Part shown: piece after piece, positions 1-5,342 of the stretch | Layout: the number at the start of each line of letters is the position of its first letter | Position numbering within the stretch: the stretch's first letter is position 1 | Assembly (NCBI GenBank): GCA_030917145.1 | Contig: JAUPVJ010000024.1 | Span: 1-12,576, forward strand | Direction of reading: 5' to 3' | From: Patescibacteria group bacterium | GTDB lineage: Bacteria > Patescibacteriota > Minisyncoccia > Phycocordibacterales > CAIRYW01 | DNA: 12,576 bases | The notes under the pieces: model-generated | What the model was told of the DNA's origin: nothing | The model's input: the letters and a program-made list of their open reading frames with translations, nothing else | Databases searched by the model: none | Made by a program: the position numbers and the translations under genes

Positions 1-549
1 AATTAAGAATTTTTTTGAAGGCAAATTTTCCGAAAAAAGTCCCCTATTTTTGTAAAAAAGAGGTAATACCCTACAGCCCTCTAAACCAACAAATCCATTC
101 AAAAACCTCCTGTGGGCTTATGTATATCTAGGACCCAAACCAAGGCCTATAAAAGCAAAGGCCTTAAAATCGATTTAAAGAAGAAAAAAAGTGATTGATG
201 GATTAGGGGAAGTAAGAAAAATAAATTTGAGACTTTTGATTTTATTTGAGATTGATAGGTAGGGAGGATAGAAGAAGAAAAGAAAGCAGGTTTTTATTAA
301 AGATTTAAAAGCTTTATTTAAAGAGCTTTACCCGAGTATATATGCCGAAAAGATATATTGTGCGACATCTATAGTAGAGGCCCCTCAAAAGTTATCCACA
401 GGTCGATTTTTTAAACCATAATCCTTCCCCTTGTCAAAGACTTACAAATATTTTTTTATTTTTTAAAACTATAAATAATAATCGTCGATGATTAAAAAAG
501 AGAGTAGCAAAAAGGAGTCCAAAGGGTAGCCCCCCCCCTCTTCCCTGTT
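1..549. other. Long AT-rich non-coding stretch
   Basis: I see no credible coding region on either strand here; the few ATG codons run into stops within a few codons. It contains a 7-bp inverted repeat (AAGGCCT at 142-148 with AGGCCTT at 159-165), a short direct repeat (TTTAAAAGCTTTA at 304-316 followed by TTTAAAGAGCTTTA at 317-330), one exact DnaA-box-like nonamer TTATCCACA at 392-400, and a run of nine C at 530-538 just upstream of the next promoter. None of the common large RNAs (tmRNA, RNase P RNA, SRP RNA) could be recognised. A divergent or small RNA transcript is possible but not shown. Confidence 0.6.
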
Positions 550-555
550 TTGAAG

Positions 556-561
556 TATAAT
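556..561 (+). promoter_or_regulatory. -10 box of the phospholipase D-like gene
   Basis: A perfect TATAAT lies nine bases before the ATG at 571, so the mRNA would start at or just before the start codon. No good -35 is visible; the position it should occupy falls at the end of a nine-base C run (530-538). An AGGGGGG run lies between the box and the ATG and could also act as a Shine-Dalgarno sequence. Confidence 0.5.
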
Positions 562-570
562 AGGGGGGTT

Positions 571-1641
571 ATGGAAAAATTTGAATTTTATAAAAATTCA
601 GCGACCTCTTGGGAAGCAATGCTTGTTGCAATAAAAAATGCAAAGAAAAGTATTTTGCTTGAACAATTTATCTTCTTACCTGACTTTTATGGCGAGAAGT
701 TTTTAGACGCCTTAGTGTTAAAAGCTAAAGAAGGAGTGTCTGTAAAAATTCTTTGTGATCATGCTGGAAGCTTTTCTTTAAGCAAGAAAGAAATTGTAAA
801 AGAATTAAATTCTTCTGGAGTTGAAATAAGATTTTTTAATCCCATCTTTCCTTGGAGTCCGCATCAGGTGACTTTTTGGTATTTTAGAAATCATAGGAAA
901 CTTTTGGTGGTAGACGACTCTCTGGGATTTACAGGAAGTGTCTGTATCGGCGAAGAAATGCGTAACTGGAGAGAAACATATGTCGAAGTGACCGGAGAAG
1001 CCGTCAAAGACATGGTGGAATCTTTTTTTGTGATGTGGAATAAAGAATACACCAAAGCTCGCTTCTACAAGAAAAAAGGAGAATTCCCCATTGCCCTAAA
1101 TGAATCTCGCTATATTACAAACGCCCCACTACCTAGAAAAAGATTTATTTACTATGAGCTACAAAAACTTTTACAATCAGCAAAAGTTTCAATAGATATC
1201 ACAACCCCTTATTTTCTTCCAAACAATAGAATTTTAAGCCTTTTGAAAAGAGCAGGTAAAAGAGGGGTAAATGTCCGGATCCTCCTCCCCCACTCTACCG
1301 ACCACCCAATGGTCGACGCAGGAAGTAAAACTTTTTTTACAACACTTTTGAAATCAAAAGTAAAAATATTTTGCTATGAGACAATGATCCACTCAAAAAC
1401 TTTTGCAATAGATGGAACAGTGGCTAGTGTGGGAAGTATGAATTTTGACAACGTAAGCCTTCTTTACAACTTTGAAGGAAACCTGATTTCTACAAACAAA
1501 TGCTTTGTCGAAGAAATTGAAAACCACTTCAATGAGGACCTAAAACTAGCGAAAGAGATCAAGCTCGCAGAATGGCAAAAAAGACCACTCTTTCAAAAAA
1601 TCTTTGAAGCAATGGTCTTCCCTTTTAGGAAGTTTCTCTAG
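571..1641 (+). CDS. Phospholipase D / cardiolipin synthase-like protein
   Basis: A 356-residue member of the phospholipase D superfamily with two HKD catalytic motifs: H108-x-K110-x4-D115 (context RNHRKLLVVDD) and H274-x-K276-x4-D281 (context IHSKTFAIDG), each followed by the usual G-S (GFTGS, VASVGS). Two motifs in one chain suit a phosphatidyl transferase, so cardiolipin synthase of the ClsB type is the best guess; a PLD-family hydrolase or nuclease is the alternative. No N-terminal membrane segment is seen, so it would be cytosolic or peripheral, and the C-terminal tail is basic and aromatic (FPFRKFL). I chose ATG 571 over the in-frame TTG at 550 because the TATAAT box lies between them. 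No terminator follows; the -35 element of the next unit overlaps its TAG stop. Confidence 0.9.
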   Translation: MEKFEFYKNSATSWEAMLVAIKNAKKSILLEQFIFLPDFYGEKFLDALVLKAKEGVSVKILCDHAGSFSLSKKEIVKELNSSGVEIRFFNPIFPWSPHQVTFWYFRNHRKLLVVDDSLGFTGSVCIGEEMRNWRETYVEVTGEAVKDMVESFFVMWNKEYTKARFYKKKGEFPIALNESRYITNAPLPRKRFIYYELQKLLQSAKVSIDITTPYFLPNNRILSLLKRAGKRGVNVRILLPHSTDHPMVDAGSKTFFTTLLKSKVKIFCYETMIHSKTFAIDGTVASVGSMNFDNVSLLYNFEGNLISTNKCFVEEIENHFNEDLKLAKEIKLAEWQKRPLFQKIFEAMVFPFRKFL

Positions 1642-1664
1642 ACTTTTTCTAAATTTCTTATAGA
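1639..1664 (+). promoter_or_regulatory. Promoter of tandem small gene 1
   Basis: TAGACT (1639-1644, overlapping the upstream TAG stop) and TATAGA (1659-1664), 14 bases apart. The box is exactly 12 bases before ATG 1677. The same TAGACT element and the same 12-base gap recur before the two paralogous genes downstream, which is the main support, because the spacing alone is short. Confidence 0.45.
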
Positions 1665-1676
1665 CTTTCTATAGCT

Positions 1677-1889
1677 ATGAGCACACCCACTACCGAACTA
1701 CCCCCTGAAGCAAAGGCTAAACTCGATGCCTACTACCATGGTCGCGGAATTGGAACAGACGACGCAAGCCGTCTCAGGCACTTCAGGACCGCCTATCCAG
1801 AAACATCTGTACGCGCACAACCTCCGATCGAAACAGACGACCAAGAACTACAGGCTTGGGAATTCTTGATGATCCAGGACGGGCTGTAA
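1677..1889 (+). CDS. Small uncharacterised protein, tandem paralogue 1 of 3
   Basis: A 70-residue soluble protein that I do not recognise. It is clearly related to the two following ORFs. Shared positions are an L-x2-Y-Y pair near residues 16-20, a glycine in R-G-I-G, S-R-L-R-H-F-R around 31-37, a tyrosine, a P-P-I segment, and a terminal E-L-x2-W-E followed by hydrophobics (57-66). No cysteine, signal peptide or membrane segment is present; predicted character is helical and acidic at the C-terminal end. The DNA is visibly more GC-rich than the phospholipase gene before it. The real-gene case rests on conservation with its neighbours, a matched promoter and an immediate terminator. Function unknown. 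Confidence 0.8.
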   Translation: MSTPTTELPPEAKAKLDAYYHGRGIGTDDASRLRHFRTAYPETSVRAQPPIETDDQELQAWEFLMIQDGL

Positions 1890-1914
1890 AATCAACTTCG
1901 GTTGATTATTTTTT
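1890..1914 (+). terminator. Intrinsic terminator of tandem small gene 1
   Basis: A 7-bp stem AATCAAC/GTTGATT closed by a TTCG tetraloop, followed by A and six T. It starts at the first base after the stop codon. Confidence 0.85.
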
Positions 1915-1931
1915 ATCCCAAAAACTAATAG

Positions 1932-1958
1932 TAGACTTTTTTTCTTCCTTAATATAAG
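1932..1958 (+). promoter_or_regulatory. Promoter of tandem small gene 2
   Basis: TAGACT (1932-1937), a 15-base spacer and TATAAG (1953-1958), then 12 bases to ATG 1971. The bases around the -35 (AAAAAC, a short AT-rich gap, then GTAGACTTTTTT) match those before gene 3, so the promoter was duplicated along with the gene. Confidence 0.6.
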
Positions 1959-1970
1959 GTTACAGAAGTT

Positions 1971-2201
1971 ATGAAAAAAAACGAAATAGCCACCCACAGA
2001 GTCTTTTCTGGAGAGGAAAGGACAACTCTCGGCAAGTTCTACGAAAAAAGAGGGGTCGGTCCCACAGCACACCAAGGTCTGAATTTTTTCCGCACAACGT
2101 ACGGGAGAACTCCCATAAACCTCTACCATCGGCGCCCTATCGAAAACACCACGCAGGAGTTGGTCGTCTGGGAGTGTCTAGTACTAGCAGACCTTCTTTA
2201 A
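1971..2201 (+). CDS. Small uncharacterised protein, tandem paralogue 2 of 3
   Basis: A 76-residue protein, the most diverged of the three. It keeps the L-x2-F-Y pair, R-G-V-G, L-x2-F-F-R, a following T-Y, R-P-I-E, and Q-E-L-x2-W-E-x-L near the C-terminus. Its N-terminus is longer and basic (MKKNEIATHR). It has one cysteine in W-E-C-L, where its paralogues have F or Y. No known domain is recognised and no secretion signal is seen. It is a monocistronic unit with its own promoter and terminator. Function unknown. Confidence 0.8.
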   Translation: MKKNEIATHRVFSGEERTTLGKFYEKRGVGPTAHQGLNFFRTTYGRTPINLYHRRPIENTTQELVVWECLVLADLL

Positions 2202-2209
2202 AAAAACAC

Positions 2210-2235
2210 AATCAGCCTCGGCTGGTTATTTTTTT
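2210..2235 (+). terminator. Intrinsic terminator of tandem small gene 2
   Basis: A 7-bp stem AATCAGC/GCTGGTT (one T-G pair) with a CTCG loop, then A and seven T. It is built on the same plan and nearly the same sequence as the terminator of gene 1. Confidence 0.85.
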
Positions 2236-2251
2236 GAAAAAAAACAAGTGG

Positions 2252-2279
2252 TAGACTTTTTTAAAATATGTTGTATACT
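2252..2279 (+). promoter_or_regulatory. Promoter of tandem small gene 3
   Basis: TAGACT (2252-2257), a 16-base spacer and TATACT (2274-2279), then 12 bases to ATG 2292. This is the best of the three copies. It decides the start of gene 3: the in-frame ATG at 2268 lies upstream of the -10 box and cannot be in this transcript. Confidence 0.65.
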
Positions 2280-2291
2280 CCTAAACAGAGT

Positions 2292-2528
2292 ATGCAACAA
2301 AGATTTCAAACAACAAATCAAGAAAAAGCGGAACTTGAAAGATACTACGCTCGATGGGGATTACAGAGAGATCAAAAAAGTCGTCTGCGTCACTTTCAGA
2401 AAGAATACGGGACAAAACTCTACATCGCCACAAATCCACCATTTGCGGACGACGAAGAAGAGTTAGGAGCGTGGGAATACGTTATTTTAGGAACTATACA
2501 CATCATCAAAAAAAACGAAGTCAGCTGA
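2292..2528 (+). CDS. Small uncharacterised protein, tandem paralogue 3 of 3
   Basis: A 78-residue protein starting MQQRFQTTNQ. It shares with gene 1 a nearly identical core S-R-L-R-H-F, preceded by L-x2-Y-Y and followed by a tyrosine, then N-P-P and E-E-L-x-A-W-E. The C-terminus extends past the shared region with a hydrophobic then basic tail (IHIIKKNEVS). The TGA stop at 2526-2528 lies inside the terminator hairpin. A start at 2268 would add eight residues with no counterpart in the paralogues and would precede the -10 box, so 2292 is preferred. Function unknown. Confidence 0.8.
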   Translation: MQQRFQTTNQEKAELERYYARWGLQRDQKSRLRHFQKEYGTKLYIATNPPFADDEEELGAWEYVILGTIHIIKKNEVS

Positions 2529-2547
2529 TAAAGCTGATTATTTTTTT
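2519..2547 (+). terminator. Intrinsic terminator of tandem small gene 3
   Basis: Stem AGTCAGCT/AGCTGATT (one G-T pair) with loop GATAA, then A and seven T. It overlaps the last codons and stop of gene 3. Confidence 0.8.
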
Positions 2548-2551
2548 GCAC

Positions 2552-2585
2552 AAAAAAATCACCCCGCCTTTCGGCAGGGTGATTT
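2552..2585 (-). terminator. Intrinsic terminator of the lytic transglycosylase gene
   Basis: A 13-base stem (2556-2568 with 2573-2585) with one C-A mismatch and a four-base loop. On the minus strand it is followed by seven T (2558-2552), seven bases after the gene's stop. It is back to back with the plus-strand terminator of small gene 3. Confidence 0.85.
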
Positions 2586-2592
2586 GAAAGAT

Positions 2593-3015
2593 TTATCTCA
2601 TTGCTATTTCCTCTTTACTTCCCCAACATGGTTTAGAAGAGTTCCATGGTCTAGTTCCCTCTTTCTTGTAAAGATACTCAGCATAATCCAAGTTTCCTTC
2701 AAGAGTATATAGGTCGTAGCCAAGCTTTTGAGCAGTATCGATGTGGTAATAAGAGTTTACTTGCATCGCGCCAAGGTCATTCTTGTTTACTCTACCTCGA
2801 TGGACAGTTCCGTCTTTGTTTAACTGAGTAAAACGTGATTCACATTTTGAGATCTCAATTAGGATCGGAGTGTCTTTAAATCTTGCTCTTACAATCTGTT
2901 CTACAGATTTCTCTGGAGAAAGAATCGCAAGTTTTTTAGTTTCTACAATTTCTTTTTTATCTTCCTTCGGGAGGGTATTTAAACCGTCCGGAAGGTTTGA
3001 CTTCTCAATCATCAT
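2593..3015 (-). CDS. SLT-type lytic transglycosylase / lysozyme-like protein
   Basis: A 140-residue protein with a compact lysozyme-like fold, expected to cleave peptidoglycan glycan strands. Key features are the catalytic glutamate in K-C-E59-S60-R-F, the G-A-M-Q-V-N substrate-binding motif at 82-87, a Y-A-E-Y-L-Y helix at 111-116 and R-P-W-N at 122-125. C58 and C130 could form a disulfide, as in exported enzymes. From ATG 3015 no signal peptide is present. In-frame codons upstream (3081-3016) read K-A-R-N-R then a hydrophobic run ending L-L-A-S-S, very like a signal peptide, but contain no ATG, GTG or TTG before the TAG at 3082. The true start is therefore uncertain. Autolysis, division or remodelling of neighbouring cell walls are possible roles. 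Confidence 0.8.
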   Translation of the reverse strand: MMIEKSNLPDGLNTLPKEDKKEIVETKKLAILSPEKSVEQIVRARFKDTPILIEISKCESRFTQLNKDGTVHRGRVNKNDLGAMQVNSYYHIDTAQKLGYDLYTLEGNLDYAEYLYKKEGTRPWNSSKPCWGSKEEIAMR

Positions 3016-3049
3016 AGATGAAGCGAGAAGTCCGATACCTGTGAATATT

Positions 3050-3078
3050 TCTATAATAAGCCTATTTCTAGCTTTTAA
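3050..3078 (-). promoter_or_regulatory. Possible proximal promoter of the lytic transglycosylase gene
   Basis: TTAAAA (3078-3073), a 17-base spacer and TATAGA (3055-3050) on the minus strand. It would give a leader of about 27-28 bases before ATG 3015. If real, it lies inside the signal-peptide-like upstream codons and argues against them being translated from this transcript. Confidence 0.35.
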
Positions 3079-3123
3079 TCCCTAAACACCTTCTCGATCT
3101 TCGAGTCTAGTTTTTTTAATGTT

Positions 3124-3184
3124 TAAGGTTTGCGTCCTCCTGGGGTCCTTGTTGTGAACAACGAGGAGTGTCCAAGCCCGCAAA
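3124..3184 (-). ncRNA. Structured leader or small RNA candidate
   Basis: A GC-richer stretch in an AT-rich spacer that folds with nested stems: outer TTTGCG (3129-3134) with CGCAAA (3179-3184), middle CTCCT (3137-3141) with AGGAG (3064 positions further in, 3164-3168), and inner TTGTT (3149-3153) with AACAA (3157-3161) around a GTG loop. It lies downstream of a strong minus-strand promoter and upstream of the lytic transglycosylase. It matches no riboswitch class I recognise. An apparent 66-codon minus ORF (3082-3282) runs through it but also through the promoter and terminator, so I do not call it a gene. Confidence 0.3.
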
Positions 3185-3185
3185 T

Positions 3186-3210
3186 AAAAAATCCAGCAAA
3201 CTACTGGATT
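3186..3210 (-). terminator. Terminator-like hairpin just after a promoter (attenuator candidate)
   Basis: On the minus strand, AATCCAG (3210-3204), a 7-base loop and CTGGATT (3196-3190), then a T-rich run. G-U pairs can extend the stem. It starts within a few bases of the predicted transcription start at about 3211, so the RNA would open with this hairpin. Confidence 0.5.
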
Positions 3211-3217
3211 CCCCATA

Positions 3218-3246
3218 ATACTAGCAAATTTTGAGCCATTTGTCAA
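3218..3246 (-). promoter_or_regulatory. Near-consensus promoter in the lytic transglycosylase leader
   Basis: A perfect TTGACA (3246-3241), a 17-base spacer and TAGTAT (3223-3218) on the minus strand. It is the closest match to a sigma-70 consensus in the window. The predicted start is about 3211, directly before a terminator-like hairpin and some 195 bases upstream of the lytic transglycosylase ATG. Confidence 0.6.
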
Positions 3247-3280
3247 TGAAGAAAATGAAAAAAGAGGCTTTGTTTTGTAC

Positions 3281-3309
3281 AAAAAAACCTTATTTTATAA
3301 GGGTTTTTT
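3281..3309 (-). terminator. Intrinsic terminator of the NRAMP operon
   Basis: Stem CCTTAT (3288-3293) with ATAAGG (3297-3302), flanked by A and T runs on both sides, so it would work in either direction. On the minus strand it is followed by seven T and lies about 50 bases after the NRAMP stop codon. Confidence 0.75.
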
Positions 3310-3361
3310 GGGAAATACACGTTGACAAAATAGGCTCTTTTATTGTGAAATATTTAGACTT

Positions 3362-4675
3362 TTAAGAGACCATGCCAAAGATCGTAAAACCAGCGACAAT
3401 AAACATCAAAATGGTTGTAAAAATCCCGATCAAAGTAGACCATTTTCCGTTTTTTAGCTCCCCCATGACATCTTTTCTACTCGCCAAGATCACTATAAAC
3501 ACAAGGACCAGAGGTGCCACAAGACCGTTTAAGACAGCGGAGTATAGAAGAGCTTTAAATGGGTGAAGCCCTATGAAATTTTGTAAGAGTCCAAGTAAAA
3601 CAGAGAAGATGATAACAAAGTAAAAAGCTCTTCCCTCTTTAAACTTCAAATACAAACCCTCTTTCCATTTAAAACTTTCGGCTAAGGCGTAGGCGCTTGA
3701 TCCGGCTAAAACTGGGATCGCGAGAAACCCTGTGCCGATGATCCCAAGAGCAAAGAAGAAAGAAGCGAAATTTCCCGCAATCGGTTTTAATGCTTCAGCA
3801 GCCTGAGCCGCTGAATTGATGTCCGTAATGCCGTTTTTAAACAAATTGTCTGCACAAACCGCGATTATGAAAAACATCACGAGGTTTGAAAAAAACATCC
3901 CAAACCACACATCGTAGCGCATGGCAGAAACTGTGAGCTTTTTTTCTAAATCACTACGATTAGCATCCTGACCATTTAAAATTTCTTCCTCTACTTCTTG
4001 AGAGGTCTGCCAAAAGAAGAGATAAGGCGAAATCGTGGTTCCCAAAATCGCTGTGATTATAAAAAAGCTTTCTTTTGTAAAAGTGACGGTTGGAATAATA
4101 CTCGCACGAAAAAGTTCATTTAAATTAAATTTTGTCAGAAGTCCTGCAACAATGTAGGCCAGCAAAGCAAAGGTAAGCCATTTTAAATACTTCGCGTAGA
4201 CCGCATAACTTGAATAAATTTCAAAAGAAATGCAAATAAGAGCGATAGAAAAAAGATAAACCCAAGACGGGATCGAAGGTACAAGTAAAGTCATGGCCTC
4301 CGCCATAGCACCGAGATCTGCTCCGATGTTAAAAGTATTTGCAACAAACAAAAAACCGGCAACACTATAAAGCATCCACTTAGGAAAATAGAGACTTATG
4401 TTTCCAGCGAGCCCACGACCCGTAGCGATCGCGATACGGGCACACATCTCTTGGATCACAGCCACAAGCGGAAAAGTATAAAGAGAAAGCCAAAGATACT
4501 TAAACCCATGCTGTGCTCCCGCTTGAGAATAAGTAGCAATTCCCGAAGGATCGTCGTCTGCTGCCCCTGTCACAATCCCAGGACCCATTCTTTTCCAGTA
4601 AAACTTCCCTTTTTTAAGAAAGGAAGACGATAAACTTTTTAAAGTATTAGAAGGTTTAGTTTCTAAATTTTCCAT
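3362..4675 (-). CDS. Divergent NRAMP-family divalent metal transporter
   Basis: A 437-residue polytopic membrane protein of normal NRAMP length, with about eleven hydrophobic segments. The first segment carries G-P-G-I-V-T-G-A-A-D-D-D-P-S-G at 31-45, in the place of the D-P-G-N metal-binding motif of Mn/Fe transporters. Segment six has T-I-S-P-Y-L-F-F-W-Q at 214-223, where canonical members have the M-P-H motif. The metal-coordinating methionine of Mn/Fe-selective NRAMPs is therefore not visible, and the substrate may differ (Mg2+ or another divalent ion, by analogy with NRAMP-related magnesium transporters); this is inference. It is second in an operon: its ATG overlaps the end of the exonuclease gene by 13 bases, suggesting translational coupling. 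The N-terminal 30 residues are basic and cytosolic. Confidence 0.88.
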   Translation of the reverse strand: MENLETKPSNTLKSLSSSFLKKGKFYWKRMGPGIVTGAADDDPSGIATYSQAGAQHGFKYLWLSLYTFPLVAVIQEMCARIAIATGRGLAGNISLYFPKWMLYSVAGFLFVANTFNIGADLGAMAEAMTLLVPSIPSWVYLFSIALICISFEIYSSYAVYAKYLKWLTFALLAYIVAGLLTKFNLNELFRASIIPTVTFTKESFFIITAILGTTISPYLFFWQTSQEVEEEILNGQDANRSDLEKKLTVSAMRYDVWFGMFFSNLVMFFIIAVCADNLFKNGITDINSAAQAAEALKPIAGNFASFFFALGIIGTGFLAIPVLAGSSAYALAESFKWKEGLYLKFKEGRAFYFVIIFSVLLGLLQNFIGLHPFKALLYSAVLNGLVAPLVLVFIVILASRKDVMGELKNGKWSTLIGIFTTILMFIVAGFTIFGMVS

Positions 4676-5253
4676 GGTATTGCATATTGTTCGTATTCTT
4701 CATAAAAACTCTTATTCCAAAGTAGTCGAGAAATTGCCTCAGCTTCTATTCTTGCACCATTGATTGCTACATGAGGACGCACTTCAGCAGGAATTCCTAC
4801 GTATTCCATGATTTTATCAGAATTTAAATCAGAACGATTGTGTGCAACAGGATAATTAATTCCACGGTTTGCCATATGTAAAATAGTCATAGAGTGCATG
4901 TCTATAATGCGATGCGGAATAGAAATATCTAAATGGTATCTTTTAGCAGTAGCTTCAAGGAAGCTTACATCGAAATGAGGATTTTGCCCTGCGACAGTAT
5001 GATCTCTTGAATCTTTCATCCAGACGATAAAATGCTTTAGGATCTCCTCGTCAGTCTGCCTATCTTCATTAAAAGCTTCCTCCTGTGACACGCCATTTAT
5101 AGCAGTCGCTTCTTTTTCTACTTTTGCTCCAGGAAAAGCTCTGCATGTTTCTTTAAACTCTCGAGTTGGATCGTCCATGTCTACAGCACCGATAGAAATG
5201 ATCGAGTGTGCGCTCGGGTTTGTACCTGTAGTTTCGATATCGACGATGATCAT
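4663..5253 (-). CDS. DEDD-type 3'-5' exonuclease domain protein (DnaQ-like)
   Basis: A 196-residue RNase H-fold exonuclease of the DnaQ / RNase T superfamily. Exo I is D5-I-E7-T-T-G. Exo II is G-Q-N-P-H-F-D95-V-S-F-L. Exo III aligns as H161-V-A-I-N-G166-A-R-x-E-A-E, where the family normally has H-x4-D-A; the last metal-binding aspartate is replaced by glycine. The fold is clear but activity may be weak, altered or absent, unless another acid such as E170 or E172 substitutes. Candidate roles are proofreading, RNA trimming or a non-catalytic scaffold. First gene of a two-gene overlapping operon with the NRAMP transporter, a pairing with no obvious functional link. The start at ATG 5253 is supported by a -10 box seven bases upstream and by the exo I motif at the N-terminus. 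Confidence 0.85.
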   Translation of the reverse strand: MIIVDIETTGTNPSAHSIISIGAVDMDDPTREFKETCRAFPGAKVEKEATAINGVSQEEAFNEDRQTDEEILKHFIVWMKDSRDHTVAGQNPHFDVSFLEATAKRYHLDISIPHRIIDMHSMTILHMANRGINYPVAHNRSDLNSDKIMEYVGIPAEVRPHVAINGARIEAEAISRLLWNKSFYEEYEQYAIPWKI

Positions 5254-5260
5254 GAATATA

Positions 5261-5266
5261 AGTATA
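5261..5266 (-). promoter_or_regulatory. -10 box of the exonuclease-NRAMP operon
   Basis: TATACT on the minus strand, seven bases before ATG 5253, so the transcript would be leaderless. No strong -35 is seen; the upstream bases belong to a repeat. Confidence 0.5.
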
Positions 5267-5272
5267 CAATAA

Positions 5273-5342
5273 GAAGTGATAAGTAATGAGTGGATGAGTT
5301 AATTTCTTATCACTTATCACTCTTAACTTATCATCTCATTTA
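5273..5342. repeat. Inverted pair of GTGATAAGT-type repeats (copy 1)
   Basis: The right half (5303-5342) matches the unit at 6133-6174 over about 35 of 40 positions and overlaps the stop codon of the minus-strand gene at 5336. The left half (AGTGATAAGTAATGAGTGG from 5275) is a related unit in the opposite orientation, so AGTGATAAG can pair with CTTATCACT and form a hairpin. It may help transcription end after the Ada-like gene, although no T run follows. Confidence 0.65.

Noticed and set aside
392..400. Exact DnaA box as evidence of a replication origin in the first 549 bases
   Set aside because: Only one box was found, and neither dnaA nor dnaN lies nearby. dnaB is 10 kb away and does not mark origins.
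550..570. TTG start seven codons upstream for the phospholipase D-like protein
   Set aside because: The TATAAT box lies within these codons, and the added residues (MKYNRGV) have no match to the family N-terminus.
1848..2129. 93-codon minus-strand ORF opposite the small tandem genes
   Set aside because: It covers the terminator of gene 1 and the promoter of gene 2 and is antisense to two conserved paralogues; a shadow frame.
2248..2587. Two further plus-strand frames overlapping small gene 3
   Set aside because: They have lysine- and arginine-rich, low-complexity translations with no relation to the paralogues, and read through the gene's promoter or terminator.
3124..3184. tRNA in the structured spacer
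   Set aside because: Three nested stems are present, but there is no T-loop GGTTCRA-type sequence, no acceptor stem of seven pairs and no anticodon arm in the right place.
3082..3282. 66-codon minus-strand ORF between the NRAMP gene and the lytic transglycosylase
   Set aside because: It runs through a near-consensus promoter, a terminator-like hairpin and the structured leader, and its composition is not protein-like. It also begins inside the T run of the NRAMP terminator.
3322..3356. Plus-strand TTGACA near the end of the NRAMP gene
   Set aside because: No convincing -10 follows at normal spacing and nothing is encoded downstream on the plus strand; probably chance.
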